Of a stretch of DNA of 64,000 bases, positions 21,640 through 32,890 are shown in pieces. Source of the stretch: Amborella trichopoda (Eukaryota > Streptophyta > Magnoliopsida > Amborellales > Amborellaceae); the NCBI RefSeq assembly GCF_000471905.2, contig NW_006500104.1, forward strand, positions 3,110,957-3,174,956. Reading direction: 5' to 3'. The notes under the pieces were generated by a model. It made no database searches. It was not told the origin of the DNA and was given only the letters and a program-made list of their open reading frames with translations. Both the position numbers and the translations under genes were made by a program. The stretch's first letter is position 1, and every line of letters begins with the position of its first letter.

Positions 21640-21920
21640 TTGGGCCCAAATATAGTGTATGCAAAAAAACTATCCTAATTGATGATAATTACAATAAATT
21701 GAATTAAAATAAATTCTAAAAATGCGTGCAAAAGGACTGTTTTGCCCTTGCTCAACAATAGATGAAATTCCAAAACAGTCCCTGCTGCTGCCTTAGAACT
21801 TGCGTGATCTTCCACGGATGATTCGGGGTTGCTCCATCGTCCGTTTGGCCGAAATATGATTGCTTTCTTATCGATCATGACATGACGATTGATTTGATAC
21901 CAACTTCGAGCCATGGATCA

Positions 21921-22864
21921 CGTTTTTAGGGCACAATCATGCGACTCGATTTGTATAGATCTTGAAAACTTTCGATCGTTAGTGTGCTTGTTTCTTGATA
22001 TTTTTATTTGATTTCTTTGCTGAGTTGCACTAAGCATGCCATCACGATCACGTTGAAACCAATGCAGCTCGATTTCGTGTCCGGACGAAGATTTTGTCGT
22101 CTTGGGTTTTTGACCGAAATCTAGAAATCCAACAGCCAGAATCTACAACAACTTTGACACCTCTGTGTGCTTATTCCAACCGTTCATCGTGTGCAAGGTC
22201 GGACCACCTAAAACCTCAGACCTTACATGCATAATGCAATTAGGTTTGCATCGATCGAGTACGCAAGAGCCATGATATAGCCGTTCGAGCGAGGCGTGTC
22301 ACTGGTGAATTTTCTGCAATTATCTTCACAAATCGTCAACTTCTTTCTAGTTTTTATCCCTGCTCGTGTATCGTTATGGGCCATACTATATATCAAAACG
22401 CTTGTCTTGATGAGATGAATATGCTCACAAAATTTGACCATGATCTGAAGCGAAATGAGGGAGATACTAGTATTAGAAGTTGTTGCTCGGTACTGTGCAC
22501 AACTATCTGCTTTAATGGAGATTGGTACAGGGAGACCGCACGGGAATAGCCTATGGCCTACCCTTTTCAATGTTTCCCCCATAACTTTGTCTTGGAGCTC
22601 TCGATTTAGCCGAAGCTTTACTCATAGGAGTTTTCGATCATGACGAATCTAATGACGGTGGTCCCACAACTTTTTGACACACCGTAAATAGAGTTCAAGT
22701 TACGGGGTCCGTTTGAGGGTCCTAGAGGCTAATTTCTTTGAACATGTTTCTTTGTTTTTGCTGCTTTAAACATGTCAGATTGCGACGAAACTTGCTTTTG
22801 GAGTGTTTAGGAAGATTCTGACCATTTCTAGGGCAATTTTGAGACTGTTGGGAATTCCACTGTA
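21921..22864. other. Unassigned sequence next to the LTR
   Basis: No domain, repeat array or promoter is recognisable. It may be the outer part of the LTR or the upstream part of the + strand element that carries the minus-strand PMD ORF. A 119-codon minus-strand open frame (22582-22223) has no known motif. Confidence 0.4.
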
Positions 22865-22947
22865 TGTCGAGGCTTTATTGACTGGCTTCTCTTTTATTCT
22901 GCATTGGGGACCCAAGGTATTGAAAAATGTGTTCAAACGACAGGAGG
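22865..22947. repeat. 85-bp block shared with 5824-5907
   Basis: Both copies read ATGTCGAGGCTTTATT, CTTCTCTTTTATTC, ATTGGGGACCCAAGGT and TGTTCAAAC in the same order. In both places the block lies at the C-terminal side of a minus-strand accessory ORF, which ties the two to one element family. Confidence 0.8.
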
Positions 22948-24960
22948 AGAAAAAGAGAGAGTGTTCAATTCAATTGTTTTGATCTCTTCAATCTCCTTCA
23001 TCTTCTTTCCCTTGATTTTGTGTCGCAAGTGAGGCAAAGGAGTAGGTCCTTTTGTGGTTCCTTGTAGCCCTTGTTGAAGGAATGTGCAATGAACTTGGAA
23101 CCTGGAGCTCCGCCATTTCATGAGCTTCATCCAAAGGTTGTGAGCCTTTCAACTTCTTTGGTAATCTCTTGATAGAAGGTGCAGAAGATGCAGGACTACC
23201 CGCTCTCCTCTTACTCTTGCCCTTTGGCCCTACATCAAAATTTCTGGGTCTTACAACCGGGATGTCAGAGTCCTTAGAAGGAATTTTTGTAGCTGAAAGG
23301 TCGTGGTTCTTCTTCTTACCCTTGACTAATGGCCAACTATTTAGCCTCTTCCCTGAAGGAGATGCTCTTGGTCGTTCTCTTGCCTTTGGATTTTCCTACG
23401 GGAGCATGCTATGAAGGATGCGTAGCGGACTTGGTAGTTAAAGGGTTGACTATTTGGTCGAAGTCTCGAACAAAAGGATCTTGAAACCTTTCTTGAGCCC
23501 CTAGCGTACTATCTAGCAAAGCAGCCAAATGATGGTAAAAGGATTCCCAGGTTTCCTTTATCATTTATTTCGAGACCATGGTATCCAACGGGCATTCAAC
23601 ACTGACAATATTCGAATCATCTGGGATATGCATTCCTGTCACCCAATCACCAGAGACGTCACTAATCTTTGGTTTGTAATAGGTGTTCTATTTCCCTTAT
23701 TGTCGGAACCTGGGCATGTTCTCCACTGGTCTCAAGTAATGGTCCCTTTGATACCCATTATACCAAAGGCAATAGTTGTGAGTCATAATACCTCTTTTAT
23801 GTAGTGAGGAATGACGAACTTGCACGGCAGGACCAAAAGTGTACAAGAATCCCATGCCCCTTTGTTAAGCCTATTGACTCATTCGTTAAAAGTATAAAGC
23901 ACAGGACAACCGTGATCCATCATATGTTGCCTTGCAAAGCGATGTAGGCTGTATAGATTGATGTATTTTTGTAACCCATTTCTAAGAGGAAGTAGAGGCC
24001 TTTAGATGCAGAGGACTTTGGTTCAGTGGTCGGATCTCCATCAATTCGATAATGGTATTCGTTCACAAAGAGACGATCTCTAGAACCCCCTATTGGATAG
24101 GGCTTGGTTTGGAAGAAGTCCCCACCCCAAAAGAGTTTCCTTGCTTGGGCATCGGAGTGAAAGACCACCCTGCAACCCATTAGGCACAACAAGTATGAAA
24201 AGGTATTGGCGTTTGTTTCTGGAGTGTATTCATATGTGCTTGGAAAAATAAGCACCTAACCACCCATAGATGTAATGAATGGAGAAGGGTGTCCAAACAT
24301 CCCTAGAGTCTTGGCGGGATCTGTCATTGCATTTAACCTTTTGGAGATGTTGCATAAAACATGCAGAGCTAATGTATACTTATGGCGTTCTTCCATCTTG
24401 CAAGCTGCATAGAGGCACTCTGGCTTGATCACATGACCCCTTGAATTTGGAAGTGTGAACTGACATAAGAACAAGGCAATGTAGGCTGACAGGTAAACTG
24501 TGTCATCCAGCTCAGTAGGACTAGGAGGCATTTCTACTTTGAGAAGAGGGAATGCTTTGCTCGAGTTATAGATGGGGTTGTCTGTCTTTCTTTTAGCCTT
24601 CTTCATATCAAAGAAATGATTTATTCACACTCGAAGGGAGACCTCACTGTCTTTATCCAGAGAAGCCAACTTCAAAAATTCTCTGAATAATCCTTCTAAG
24701 CACCTGAACTTTCGAAGGGGCTTTCACAAGATTTGGCCCCAAAAATAATTTCATTCTTAGGGGTAAAATCCTCATAATGCTCTCCCAGAAGGGAAATACT
24801 GCTAGTAAAGTATAAATCCAAGAAAAACATGCCACCCTCTCCATGACCAAACATGTTGGTGTTTGTCTTAGAACACCAAGTCTCCAAAAATCCCCTCGCA
24901 ACAATTGTTCAGCAGTCGTAAGGAAACACTGAGCATTCACAAGCACTTAGAAGTTAGCAG
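22930..24960 (-). pseudogene. Plant mobile domain (PMD) ORF, second copy, broken
   Basis: In minus orientation the domain begins near 24960-24696 with ETWCSKTNTNMFGHGEGG, FFLDLYFTSSISLLGEHYED and TPKNEIIFGA, spread over two frames. It continues at 24606-24256 with VYLSAYIALFLCQFTLPNS and CLYAACKMEERHKYTLALHV, and at 24255-23920 with YTPETNANTFSYLLCLMGCR and VFHSDAQARKLFWGGDFF. The tail (about 23420-22930) is basic, with KGKSKRRAG and IKRLPKKLKG, likely nuclear-localisation signals. Each segment has a counterpart in the + strand copy at 10.9-12.0 kb. Frameshifts near 24,850 and 23,900 break it. Its orientation predicts a parental Tat element on the + strand, of which no pol is left here. Confidence 0.75.
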
Positions 24961-25399
24961 ATTGGAGTCTCTCTCTAAAGTGGGTTCATATTTCTCGGAT
25001 CCAGGTATAATAACCAAGAATGTATTCACCTTCTCCCTCACATCTGAATCCTGAGGTAACCCATGTGCATGTCTGTGCAAAGATTCAATGTCCTAAGATT
25101 TGGAAAAGTCTCGTACCAGCTGCATTTTTATGAGCAACATGAAGAAGGAGATTGTGCTAGGGGAGACCGTGGAAGGAATGATGATTGAATTCTCCATGTT
25201 CTATAGGCTCTACTAGGAAGTTAATAGATAAGGGCCATTTCAAGTCCTTTTGATATCTATCATTGTCTTGACATACGAGTTTATGCCGAGCCAGCTCACA
25301 CTGTTGTTCTCAATCCTCCCTTTCTTTTGAGAATGCTTTGGACGCATAATGTCTGCAAAGAGAAAAAAGGGACCCTATATCGACCATACAGTAGACTCA
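24961..25399. other. Spacer upstream of the minus-strand PMD ORF
   Basis: No recognisable coding sequence. It may hold the promoter or leader of the PMD ORF, but no clear TATA box is visible. Confidence 0.3.
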
Positions 25400-25850
25400 T
25401 ATAACATAATGTTCCTAACCTAAGGCTGATGCCTTCGTGGCTCAGATCTAGGTTCGATCCTTAGACTCATGTATCTACATACAGGCTAAGGTTTCTAACC
25501 TACGGCTGATGCCTTTGTGACTCAGGTCGAGGTTCGATCCTTAAACTCATATATCTTCATACAGCCTAAGGTTCCTAACCTACGACTAATGGTTTCGTAG
25601 CTCAGGTCGAGGTTTGATCCTTAGACTCATACCCTTTGCGTATACCCTAAGGTTCTTAACCTACTCATATCCTTTTCATATAGCCTATGGTCCCTAACCT
25701 AGGGCCGATGCCTTCACAGCTCAGGTCAAGGATTGATCCTTAGACTCATATCCTTCATATGCAATCAAAGGTTCTTAATTGATGACTGATGCCTTCATGG
25801 CAAAAATTTCAAAACTTTGATCCTCATATTTGTCTCAAGAGCATGTAAGT
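25400..25850. repeat. 80-bp tandem array, about 5.5 copies
   Basis: The word CCTAACCTA with GGCTGATGCCTTCGTGGCTC recurs with starts at 25414, 25494, 25574, 25655, 25693 and 25774. One unit (25655-25693) is shortened to 38 bp. The array lies beyond the PMD ORF, in the same relative place as the minisatellites next to the other PMD ORF. Confidence 0.9.
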
Positions 25851-27245
25851 CTATGGCCTTTTAATTAAGGCCCATTGTCTTAGTGGCTTAGGATGAAGAT
25901 TTTCAAAACCTCAAACTCATAGTTTTCAACCCAAGGGTTAATCAATAGGGGATAATCCCCAATCTTGAATCTAGAGTCAGTAAAAGGATTCACAACCAAG
26001 AAGTTGAATGCAAGGGGCATTTGACCTGGACAACACCAGTTAAAAAAAAATTAAGAGAACCCAATATTGGTCTCTTGATTTTTAACTGACGCACCATGGA
26101 AATCTTAGTCAAATTTCTAAAAACAATCCCGGAGATTTTCACAAAATTTTGGTAGAGCTTCTGCATGAGGTATTGAATCTCAGAAATCCCGTATGCCCAA
26201 TTGAATTGAAAGCCAAAGTTGGGGCACAACCCAAGAGCATTGACTCAAACTGAAAGGGCGAGATTGGTCAAAAATTACTGAACCTTCTCCCCGTGAGCAT
26301 ATGCTCAGGAATAGGGTTACGACCAGGAATGGATGTGGCAGATTAGAGAATAAATAGATATGCCAGAAAATAAAGATGAAATGAATAATACCAGAAATAG
26401 ATTCGTGAAGATCCACCTGCTGGTTATGCTAAGCGTTTTCCAAGAAGTTGAAGCATAGTTGCAAAAGTCTGAAACGCTCAAAACCACAGGCTTTGCTGGC
26501 GAGAATAAAAAGAAGATATACCACGAGTTCTAAGTACATTGGAGCCCGGAGATTGGTTGAAAAAGTTATGAAGTCACCGGAACTGAGGTTATGAAGCTTT
26601 CTGAGATAAAAGAAAAATACAGATATGAATTGGTAGAAGGTTTCGATGGCCGTTGCAGAGATTATTATGTGATGAGGATCCGTCGGAGTTAGCTAAAGAT
26701 AGCTGGAAACTATAGAAAGCGGGAGGGTTTTCCCCTTTGAATCGATGAGGAAGAATGAAGAATAAAGAGAAGATAAGATTTAAGGGAGGCATGACGCTTG
26801 GGTGTCCTTGCCTTGATATCAGCAAGAGTTGATGGCGGGATGATCATGAGGAGTAATATTGCTGCCATAATGCCCCCGTATAGAAAAATTAAGATGCTCA
26901 TGAACCAACTTTTTTTTTCTAGATTACCCTTTGCATTATTCGGAAGATAGGGGTGAAAGTTTTAATTTTTTAACTGAAGGCCATCTCGTGCATAATAAAT
27001 AAGGATTGGATGATTATAGCTGTAAGTGCATAGGGCGTAAGGGTATATCCAAGAGATGCAAATACAATGTGAGTGCAAGTTGTATTACGTTGGAAAATAC
27101 TGCAATGCGAATGCAAAAAATATTGAGCCACAATATGTATAAAATAAGGAGCTTTATTCATTATCTGAGGGAATGAGCCTTTACAAAAAAAAAAAATGAA
27201 ATAAAGAAAAAGCAATAAAAAAGGAAAATAGCTCCGTCAGGCCCA
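25851..27245. other. Unassigned non-coding region
   Basis: Several short open frames on the minus strand (for example 26229-25990 and 26825-26589) have no known motif. An A-run lies near 27187. I see no promoter or structural repeat with confidence. Confidence 0.4.
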
Positions 27246-27670
27246 GGCTAAAGGCACTATTCCATGAAACGGATCAGTTTGGTGATCTTGGCCAATTTCT
27301 TCTTATTTGAGGCGAGAGTTTCCTTGGCATGCTCAACTTCTCCTTAATAGAAGTCGGACATATTCTGGTGGTGCTCTGCCTCACGGCGAAGCCTCATTAC
27401 GAGTTCACGAAGGCTGATGATATCCCTAGACTTGTGGCCCTTCATAAAACCAGCCTCTAATGCCGCCTCAAGGACCTCCTTCTCAGGCTCTTCTTCAGAG
27501 GAAGAGGCTATATCCACAACCCTAAAGGTTGTGGGATGCTTCTGGCTGCTTTCACCCTCTATGATAGTCGAAGGGATATCGATATCATAGTCCTCACAGC
27601 CTTCGAAGGCAACAGTGAATTCAGAGTTAAGAGAAATGGATAAGCGATGGGGGAATTTTGGAGAAGACAT
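27246..27670 (-). pseudogene. Acidic, coiled-coil TE-associated ORF (unknown)
   Basis: The ATG at 27670 opens 108 codons: MSSPKFPHRLSISLNSEFTV, an acidic serine block (SSSEEEPEKEV), then a helical part (SLRELVMRLRREAEHHQNM). A stop follows at about 27344. The same frame then continues with GEVEHAKETLASNKKKLAKI to a second stop near 27246, suggesting one premature stop in a protein of about 140 residues. I do not recognise a family. Location amid Tat debris suggests an accessory ORF of a retrotransposon. Confidence 0.35.
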
Positions 27671-28129
27671 CGCTACAGATGTGATGTGAGATGAGACTCA
27701 CACTATCGTTGAATTTATAAACTCCCCTCTTGGAAGCTGAAGGGCTTATCTCTCGGGAATAAGGAAATAATGATGATGAAGCTTTGAGAAGTGGAGACAT
27801 GTGGTTATCTGTCCCACTATTAACTACGAGGCTCATTGAATAAAGGGAATGTTCAAGTATATTAAGGCATGAATACATGGCCATAACCATGAAGAGATAT
27901 ATGATATCAGTAAACTCATCAAAATCACAAGACATCACATGCCTTTTGGGATTCTCCCATGCACGCATTGCCCGAGGCAATCTTTTGGGGGTGTTTTGTT
28001 TAGTCACATACAAAGCAGCTAAACAACATTGTTCTGACGAACACCAGATGAATGTTTTAACAATGGATGAGATATGTAAGCTTGATAAGCTTAAAATTTG
28101 AAGACCTTAGATTTTGAATATACTTCTTA

Positions 28130-28320
28130 GTCACCATATGAAGTAAAGTACATTCTAACAGACACCTGATAAGCTGAAGATGTTAATATGAGAGCAAAGG
28201 TGTTTTGACAAACGCTTGATAAATTGAAGGTGTCAATATAAATCAAAGTTTCTGACGCACTCTTGATAACTGTCTTAACAGACGGCCAATAAGATATAAA
28301 CGCGGTTCTTGATAATACGT
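28130..28320 (-). repeat. Degenerate repeat, inverted copy of 32560-32890
   Basis: Read on the minus strand it gives ACAGTTATC, CTTCAATTTATCAAGCGT and CTGTTAGAATGT in the order seen on the + strand at 32560-32890. The word CTTGATAA/CCTGATAA recurs within it. Confidence 0.55.
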
Positions 28321-28329
28321 GCTAAAACA

Positions 28330-29800
28330 TGCCCATGATATGAAGATATGATACGATATAAAAGATATGATACATCTAGGATTCATCATATGAAGGCCCC
28401 CAACATGCTTTCGGATTCCTGATTCGTCAGTCAGACCCTATATGTTATGACTTATTACCGATAATGATATACTACCAATGACTCGTTATTCAAATGTATT
28501 GATATTTTGACTGACGGTCAATGATAGATACTAAAATCATCTCATTATGAGACAGGTTCTAGGATACATATACTTCTAAGGCCCCTATATGCCCCCCCAT
28601 GTGATATGTGGAGGAACTTGATGCAGTTTGACAATATATTTTCTTCATTCATTGTCAATTTTTTACATACGGTCGATGATAAGAGACAACGAAGACATTT
28701 CAATTTTAGACAAAACTTTGGGATACATATACTCCCATGGCTCATATATGCCTCTCCACTAGATATTGGAGAAGTTTTGGATGAGATGTGATATGCCTCT
28801 TTTAATCCATCTTTAGTTTAGGAGATAAGGCTTAATCAACGAGGAATAAGGATACCTCATCATATGATATCATGATGAGGTGAATCCTTATATATATATC
28901 ATGAGGCTTGATAGACCCCTATGTCTAATAATTATACAAATTGAGCATAATTTGAAATTGGCTTAACCCAGTGTTTGTATCCACTGTCTGTCAAGATATG
29001 CCTTGACCGATGCCCCAAAATTTTATGTTTTTGGGATTACGCCAAGACTCTTACATAAGAATATTTGAGGCAGGATATCCTTCCTCTGAAATTTCATATC
29101 ATTTGAAGGTGGCTTAACCTATCATCCGCATACCTCGGTAGTTAAAGCCTTAAAAGCTTTATATGTCACAGCCAGGATGAACCCCGGATGCCAAAATTAA
29201 GATTTCTCTCTTGATATAAGGGCTTTTCTTATGGGACTAGAACCATTGAATTCCTGACCTTATGTCCTATCACCTTTAAATGGTGTGCATTATTGGATTT
29301 ATGTGAAGGAAGCGATTGCATCCACAATACACTGGTTTTAGTGATTGAATTTTTAACAGAAACATAATAACTTTGACGAATGATATCTCTCTTATCTGTG
29401 ATCCATTTGAAGAAGGAATTGGACCATTGGGTTCGTCTCTGAGTCATCCTTCCTCTTCAAAAATTTCATGATCAAAGGATTTTCCAACGGAGAGCAATTG
29501 AAGAACTACAAAGATGTATCGTGTTGCACAAGTCTAATGGAATGGCGATAAAGAAATAACAGATTTCAGATTTTTCTCAAACGATATCTTTGCTAAAACT
29601 GAAGTCCATGGGTTCAAACTTCAAAAAACTATAAAGATGAGCATTTACTAGGATATGGATGCATTCAAGTTCGTTTTAAATTATATGGTTATCCAATTGA
29701 AATAACATGGTGAAGATTAACGCATGAAGAGACAGGATCCAGTTTAGTAGATGGATAGATATTGAAGATTTCCATGCATATCGGTTGAAGCTCGATGATT
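28330..29800. other. Non-coding, LTR-like region with a 160-bp degenerate duplication
   Basis: GGATACATATACT recurs at 28562 and 28721 with similar flanks (ACGGTC.ATGATA before, ATATGCC.C after), a spacing of about 159 bp. No coding sequence is recognised. The downstream TATA box and purine-rich leader suggest that this is part of a + strand LTR. Confidence 0.4.
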
Positions 29801-29816
29801 ATCTACTGATAAAACC

Positions 29817-29824
29817 TATATAAA
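29817..29824 (+). promoter_or_regulatory. TATA box of a putative + strand LTR
   Basis: CCTATATAAACCC, a good plant TATA context. It is followed by a leader with a GA repeat and then gag-like remnants from about 30450. The LTR outer limits are not fixed. Confidence 0.45.
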
Positions 29825-30012
29825 CCCGTCTTGCAATTAGAGGGGATTCGCATCAGTTCAATTTTACTAGGTTCGATTTTGCTGGATTCAATTCTATTGG
29901 ACTCCGAGAAGGTGGATCATTGTGTTTAGAGAGAGATAGAGAGTGATTGTGCACACAGTATGTGAAGAAACAATCCACTACATGATTATCTTCTTAAACA
30001 TATCTGAGATAT

Positions 30013-30018
<6 letters not shown>

Positions 30019-30049
<31 letters not shown>
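30019..30049. repeat. (GA)n microsatellite
   Basis: A pure GA run about 200 bp downstream of the TATA box at 29817. Confidence 0.95.
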
Positions 30050-30052
<3 letters not shown>

Positions 30053-30452
30053 TTATCTTGTTTTCATTTAAGCCCACTTGAAGCCCAATTTTGAAGAAGG
30101 AGCAGGCTACACCGACAGTACCTCTGTGTTTCAGTTAAGGTATATTGGTCAATCTACACTTGGTATTGTATTTTATTTAAGTGGCTTTGTATGTTTTCTT
30201 TCCTTATACTGCATGTATAGGTTTCAAGGACCGAATCAAGGGTATTTGGTCTAGATTTGGACTAATATATACTGTAACAGAGAATTAACCTTTGGAACGG
30301 TTTCATTCCCAATATATGATGCAGAACCTGTGTTTCTATTATATGGAATGCACTAACAAATTTGGCCCCAAGTGTATGTCCTCTTGTCATTTGTTTTGAG
30401 TCTACTACTTATTTAAAACATTTTAATAAATATAAGCATCGTATCTTTCAGA

Positions 30453-31620
30453 GTGTCCAACTTATCAACAGTCGACATTAACTCAAACAAAGTTTATAGT
30501 TTTGATAAACAATGGATTCTGATGATCTTCCAAATGGTTCTGGATGGAGGAATGGTGAAGCTACAGAAATCCAAGAGGCTGGAGCAGGTGGGAGTGGAGG
30601 ATCATCCAAAGTACTGCATCTTAAAGGCTGCTATCCGATCAACGATATTATTAAGTCCTTCGTTTATAAGGGGATGGTCTAGCTTGATGGCCTCAAGAAA
30701 AAGGGGCAAAATAGTGAGTCTTCCAATCCTACCTATGTGGCCGAAGGTCTTCGCAAGACCAAGATTTGAGCCCCATCCCTTAAGGGCTCCATTCCATGAG
30801 TCTCCAAATGTTAAAAGAGCAATCATTGATTCGCTTCCAGATGTCCAGAGGTGGTGAAAGGTCCACCTAAGAAACCCTAGGGCCTATTGTGATTGTCATC
30901 AATTAAGAGGACACTCATTAGAATGTTGTGAGGAATTTAGTCATCTATTGCAAAAGCTCGTGCAGAAGGAATTTATAAGCATAAAACCCCAAAAAGCTAT
31001 CCCAAGTCTTCAGCTGCATCCCAGTCTTAACTCTCCTTTAGGAAATGCAACCAAAAAGCTCAACACTTCAAAACATCATCAAAGGTGAAAGATACACATT
31101 CCATCAACCCTCTTAAAGAAACACAAAACCCCAACTCCCTTATATTTAATTTTTTCTTTCAAAAAAATCTGCTACGTAATCATATAGCACGTGGGAAAGT
31201 ACGGCAAACCCATCATAATCTGAACCACGAAAAATACCTAATAAAAGAGGCACTTCATCAAGGTCGTATAATCCATACTCCCCAGTCTTCTCTTCCATCC
31301 TCCCTTCCTGTGAACGATTCAAAATCAAAGAAAAGGAGGACTAATGCAAATTGAAAGAAGAAAGTATCTTAAGCCGCTCTCGATGAGGTTTGTCTTCCAC
31401 CCATTCCCCCACCATGGATGCTCAATGATTTTATGCCTCATTGCATGAGAGTGTTGCAACCCATACCAAATTCCTCGAATATCCTAAATTCCGCAAATCC
31501 ACTAAATGATATTAAGGTAAACATCCCAAAAGTAAACTTTCACCTGATACAAGCCAATTATCCCATATTTCCCCATGATTCCCTTATCTTGTCTAAGGTG
31601 GGTAAGGGATCGGTTTATCC
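30453..31620 (+). pseudogene. Tat-like gag C-terminal remnant
   Basis: A piece with DHPKYCILK (30600-30630) resembles the DPKYC..H start of a Tat Gag C-terminal motif. A second piece at 30888-30932 reads YCDCHQLRGHSLECC followed by FSHLLQKLVQKEFIS, close to the consensus Y-C-x2-H-x5-H-x3-C-x2-L. Downstream, 31418-31624 is an open frame with no clear motif. Stops separate all parts and no capsid is present. Confidence 0.5.
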
Positions 31621-31624
31621 ATGA

Positions 31625-32559
31625 GTATTTTATGATCTATGATGGTCCTAGTTGTACTACCTTAAACTGTGAAGCAATGCCTTTCCTTTCAAAATTGCTT
31701 TATCAAAGGGTGGAGTTTGATTAAAAACAAGAACAAAAAAAGAAAAGACAAAAAAGAAAAACAACGAATGATGGATGTAGTAAAAACCCTTTTAGGGCAT
31801 TACATAAAAAAATGGAAAGAAAAAAGATCATGGCGAATGTGGTGAAAATCCTTTTAAGGAACCTCATGTGAAAATGTTTTAAAAAATAAATTATCCCTGT
31901 AGCATGACGTTAAACTGCGTAACAATCGTCCTCTTTATATGACACAAAATTGCGGTACGCCTAGGTTAAACCTAGGCATCAGCCACCCTTGCTATCACCT
32001 TTGCATAAGGGCATTGACGGCTTAAAAGATTGTCCAACAACCTCACTACGTTAAACTGTGTTGTAGTCGTGATCACACGACTCTAAACTATACTACATTG
32101 TCTTACCACACAATGTAAAATTGCTTGGAGCCGGGTGTAAACTTGGACTTGCCACCCATGCTATTGTCTCAACAAGAGAGCGTGGAAGGCAAAATATCGA
32201 CCAATAATCTCATGATGTTAAACTATTGATCATGGTCCCCATGCATGACCTTAAAAGATGTCACATATTGATCTCGACGCATAACCTCAAAAGGCATAAC
32301 ATTTTGGTCACAATGCATGTCCTGATCTTAATCCCTCATGAAGCAATGTAAAGCTGAGGAAGCAATGTATACAGCAAAGGCGCACATAAGGCATTGTCGT
32401 TGTGAGGGAAGTTTTAGAAAGCGAGAAGGGGTAAACACAGTGATAAACTGAAAGGCGTTGTGGGTAAAAGAAGCCCAAAAAGAAAAGAAAAGATGGATAT
32501 GATAAAAAACCAACATCACTTTCATATCATATCAGAGGCATATCATAGCAAGTATCATC
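31625..32559. other. Unassigned, A-rich then repeat-like sequence
   Basis: A-rich near 31720-31880. From 31890 to 32330 words such as ATGACGTTAAACT, GTTAAACTGTGTTGT and ATGTTAAACTATTG recur irregularly, suggesting an old decayed tandem array. No coding sequence seen. Confidence 0.4.
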
Positions 32560-32890
32560 GAGAACGCAGCTCATATCTTATTAGCTGCTTGTTAAAACTG
32601 TTATCCAGCATCCATCAAGGACTTTGCACTATAATTGAGATTTTTTAACCTATCAATTATCGATTAGAACTTACCTAGTCTCCTATGGCAACCAAGAGCA
32701 CATTCAACAAATCAAGGCACATCTTAAAGCTTATTAAGCTCATATATCTTATCCACTATTTATCACAACAGTTATCCGGCGTCTGTTAAAGACTTAGCTT
32801 TATAACAATGCCTTCAACCTTATCTAGCGTCAGTAAGAATGTGCCTAGTCTCATATGTGACTGAAAGTACACCCAACAAGCCTCGATGTG
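32560..32890 (+). repeat. 171-bp degenerate tandem duplication
   Basis: GTTATCC.GC followed by GT..AAGACTT occurs at 32600 and 32771, and CTAGTCTC.TATG occurs in both units. The same family is present inverted at 28130-28320. Confidence 0.6.

Larger units (their letters stand above)
19492..21920 (-). mobile_element. Probable 5' LTR of the minus-strand Tat element (outer edge not fixed)
   Basis: Counted outward from the primer-binding site, the region is non-coding and holds a TATA-like TCTATAAG (21639-21631, minus strand) and an AATAAA (21581-21576) about 50 bp after it. A purine-rich stretch and the 57-bp hairpin array follow. This order fits U3-R-U5. I could not find the TG start of the LTR or a matching 3' LTR further left, so length and outer boundary are open. 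Confidence 0.5.

Noticed and set aside
30357..30380. Primer-binding site TTTGGCCCC after a possible LTR end
   Set aside because: It resembles TTGGCGCC-type sites only loosely, and the LTR end is not otherwise fixed.
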